Of a stretch of 64,000 nucleotides of DNA, positions 63,270-64,000 are shown piece after piece (positions within the stretch are counted from its first letter, which is position 1; the number at the start of each line of letters is the position of its first letter). The DNA is taken from NCBI GenBank assembly GCA_021846985.1, contig JAJZVX010000005.1:62001-126000 (forward strand), read 5' to 3'. The notes beneath the pieces are model-generated. The model was not told where the DNA came from. It made no database searches and saw nothing but the letters and a program-made list of their open reading frames with translations. The stretch comes from Acidobacteriota bacterium (lineage in GTDB: Bacteria; Acidobacteriota; Terriglobia; Terriglobales; Acidobacteriaceae). The position numbers and the translations under genes are program-made.

Positions 63270-63756
63270 TCAAGCCCTGCTTTTCGTCCCCCGCCGTCCC
63301 CCTATGAACGTGTCCACCGCGAACCGGCCTGGGCCCAGAATCAGAATCAACAGGGCGCAAACCAGCAGGCATGCGGCGTCGCGCCATAAAAGTCGTCTGG
63401 CTTGGAAAGAATGTGCAGAAAGTTGATGCGGTCATCGGGCACACTCCGATACGCCATGGTCATGTTCACAAGCAGAACCAGCGACGTCAGCCCGGAAACA
63501 GCGCCCAGCGCCAACAGAACCCCGCCGTCGGACTCCACCCGTGCGACGAGCAGCGCGGTCGCAGCAGGCACAGGCAGGTTGAGCTTCGCAAAGAAAACAG
63601 CCACCCGGCTCAGATGCGTCCGCTTGCCCCAGCCATCTTGAGCCAGTTGCCAGCCGCAGTAGGACGGATGGCCAGCAGCAGCGGGCTCTGCATCCGGTTC
63701 AAGCCTGCTTGCGCGTTCACGCAAATTCCGCGCATTAAGCGCAAGATCGAACGCAT
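63270..63756 (-). pseudogene. doxX-family gene with two frameshifts
   Basis: Three frames together spell one DoxX-type membrane protein of about 160 aa. Frame 1: start at 63756 (AAGGA six bases upstream), then NRMQSPLLLAIR. Frame 2: YCGWQLAQDGWGK, LNLPVPAATALLVARVE, NMTMAY and KPDDFYGA. Frame 3: DAACLLVCALLILILGPGRF, ending at TGA 63270. The switches, near 63660 and 63391, each fit loss of one base. DoxX proteins are small membrane proteins linked to thiol redox or respiration. Two separate errors make true inactivation more likely than a sequencing slip. Confidence 0.75.
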
Positions 63757-63806
63757 ACAATTTCCTTTCAGGCGGGGATGGGCGGGTTGAGACCGGACGC
63801 GCAGAT

Positions 63807-64000
63807 TCAGCCAAGCTCTGCCCAGATGGCAAACCATTCGCGGACACATTGCGCGCGCCGGGCCTCGGGAATCATCGAGTCCTCAAAACCGGCTTCGAGC
63901 ACGGCCGGCTCGTCGCCGCTGCCCGCGCTCCGTTCACACCCGGATGAGTGCGAACTCACGAAAATGGTTACAACCGGGGTCGTGGCGGAAAAATCAATCT
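63807..64000 (-). CDS. possible C-terminal end of a gene cut by the window edge
   Basis: A frame with no stop enters from the right edge and ends at TGA 63807, reading ...VLEAGFEDSMIPEARRAQCV and REWFAIWAELG. Its composition is protein-like and a start codon would lie outside the window. I do not recognise it. It ends 51 bases before the doxX pseudogene start, in line with an operon. It could also be chance. Confidence 0.3.
   Translation of the reverse strand, partial: IDFSATTPVVTIFVSSHSSGCERSAGSGDEPAVLEAGFEDSMIPEARRAQCVREWFAIWAELG

Overview
The window is one contiguous stretch of GC-rich, Gram-negative chromosome. It most likely comes from an acidobacterium of the Terriglobia/Acidobacteriaceae type. 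Taxon markers are a duplicated MacB-like orphan permease (ADOP family), a secreted 'VWFA-related acidobacterial domain' protein, a TonB-dependent receptor with an N-terminal carboxypeptidase-regulatory-like domain, and palindromic intergenic repeats. Genes are dense and often overlap by 4 bp. TTG and GTG starts are common, and several genes seem to be leaderless, with a TACAAT-like box 6-7 nt before the ATG and no Shine-Dalgarno sequence.

Layout. 0.2-7 kb: ADOP permease, short-chain dehydrogenase, an 8-Cys metallothionein, and a two-gene secreted pair (VWFA-related protein plus an unknown exported protein). 7-10 kb: tRNA-Leu(GAG), secG, an MBL-fold hydrolase, an aminotransferase and a HAD-like protein. 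10-17 kb: an exopolysaccharide/O-antigen block containing an O-antigen ligase, a single protein that joins a Wzz-type co-polymerase to a Wza-type export protein, an NAD-dependent epimerase and, divergently, a UDP-sugar dehydrogenase. 17-22 kb: a membrane Fe-S oxidoreductase next to etfB-etfA (an electron-transfer flavoprotein:quinone module), then ribokinase. 22-28 kb: a secreted M48 protease, a membrane PP2C phosphatase, purB, a glutaredoxin and a cupin gene broken by one in-frame TAG. 28-31.5 kb: a complete arginine-to-putrescine route (pyruvoyl arginine decarboxylase, N-carbamoylputrescine amidase, agmatine deiminase) followed by tadA. 31.5-32.4 kb: decayed DNA with a beta-propeller remnant and a 166-bp inverted-repeat element. 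32-35 kb: icd and mdh (TCA cycle), closed by a hairpin terminator.

35-45 kb: an outer-membrane barrel; an alpha/beta hydrolase-NUDIX pair; copZ-copA copper export; a fused LptF-LptG permease and an MsbA-like ABC exporter (LPS transport). 45-51 kb: flagellar genes, fliC-fliD-fliS on the minus strand and flbD-motA-motB on the plus strand, with a clear sigma-28 promoter before fliC. 51-57.7 kb: mutS translationally coupled to a peptidoglycan-recycling set (nagZ, anmK, an oligopeptide-binding lipoprotein). 57.8-62 kb: an exported DUF5666-like protein and a TonB-dependent receptor, ending in a two-way terminator. 62-64 kb: a family-4 glycosyltransferase, a doxX pseudogene with two frameshifts, and an uncertain gene end at the window edge.

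No CRISPR array, phage, integrase or intact transposase was seen. The most unusual items are the Wzz-Wza fusion that keeps an internal ribosome-binding site and signal peptide, the recurrent leaderless-promoter pattern, the single-codon-broken cupin, the two inverted-repeat elements, and a ~50-bp stray copy of the MsbA-like gene in an intergenic region.
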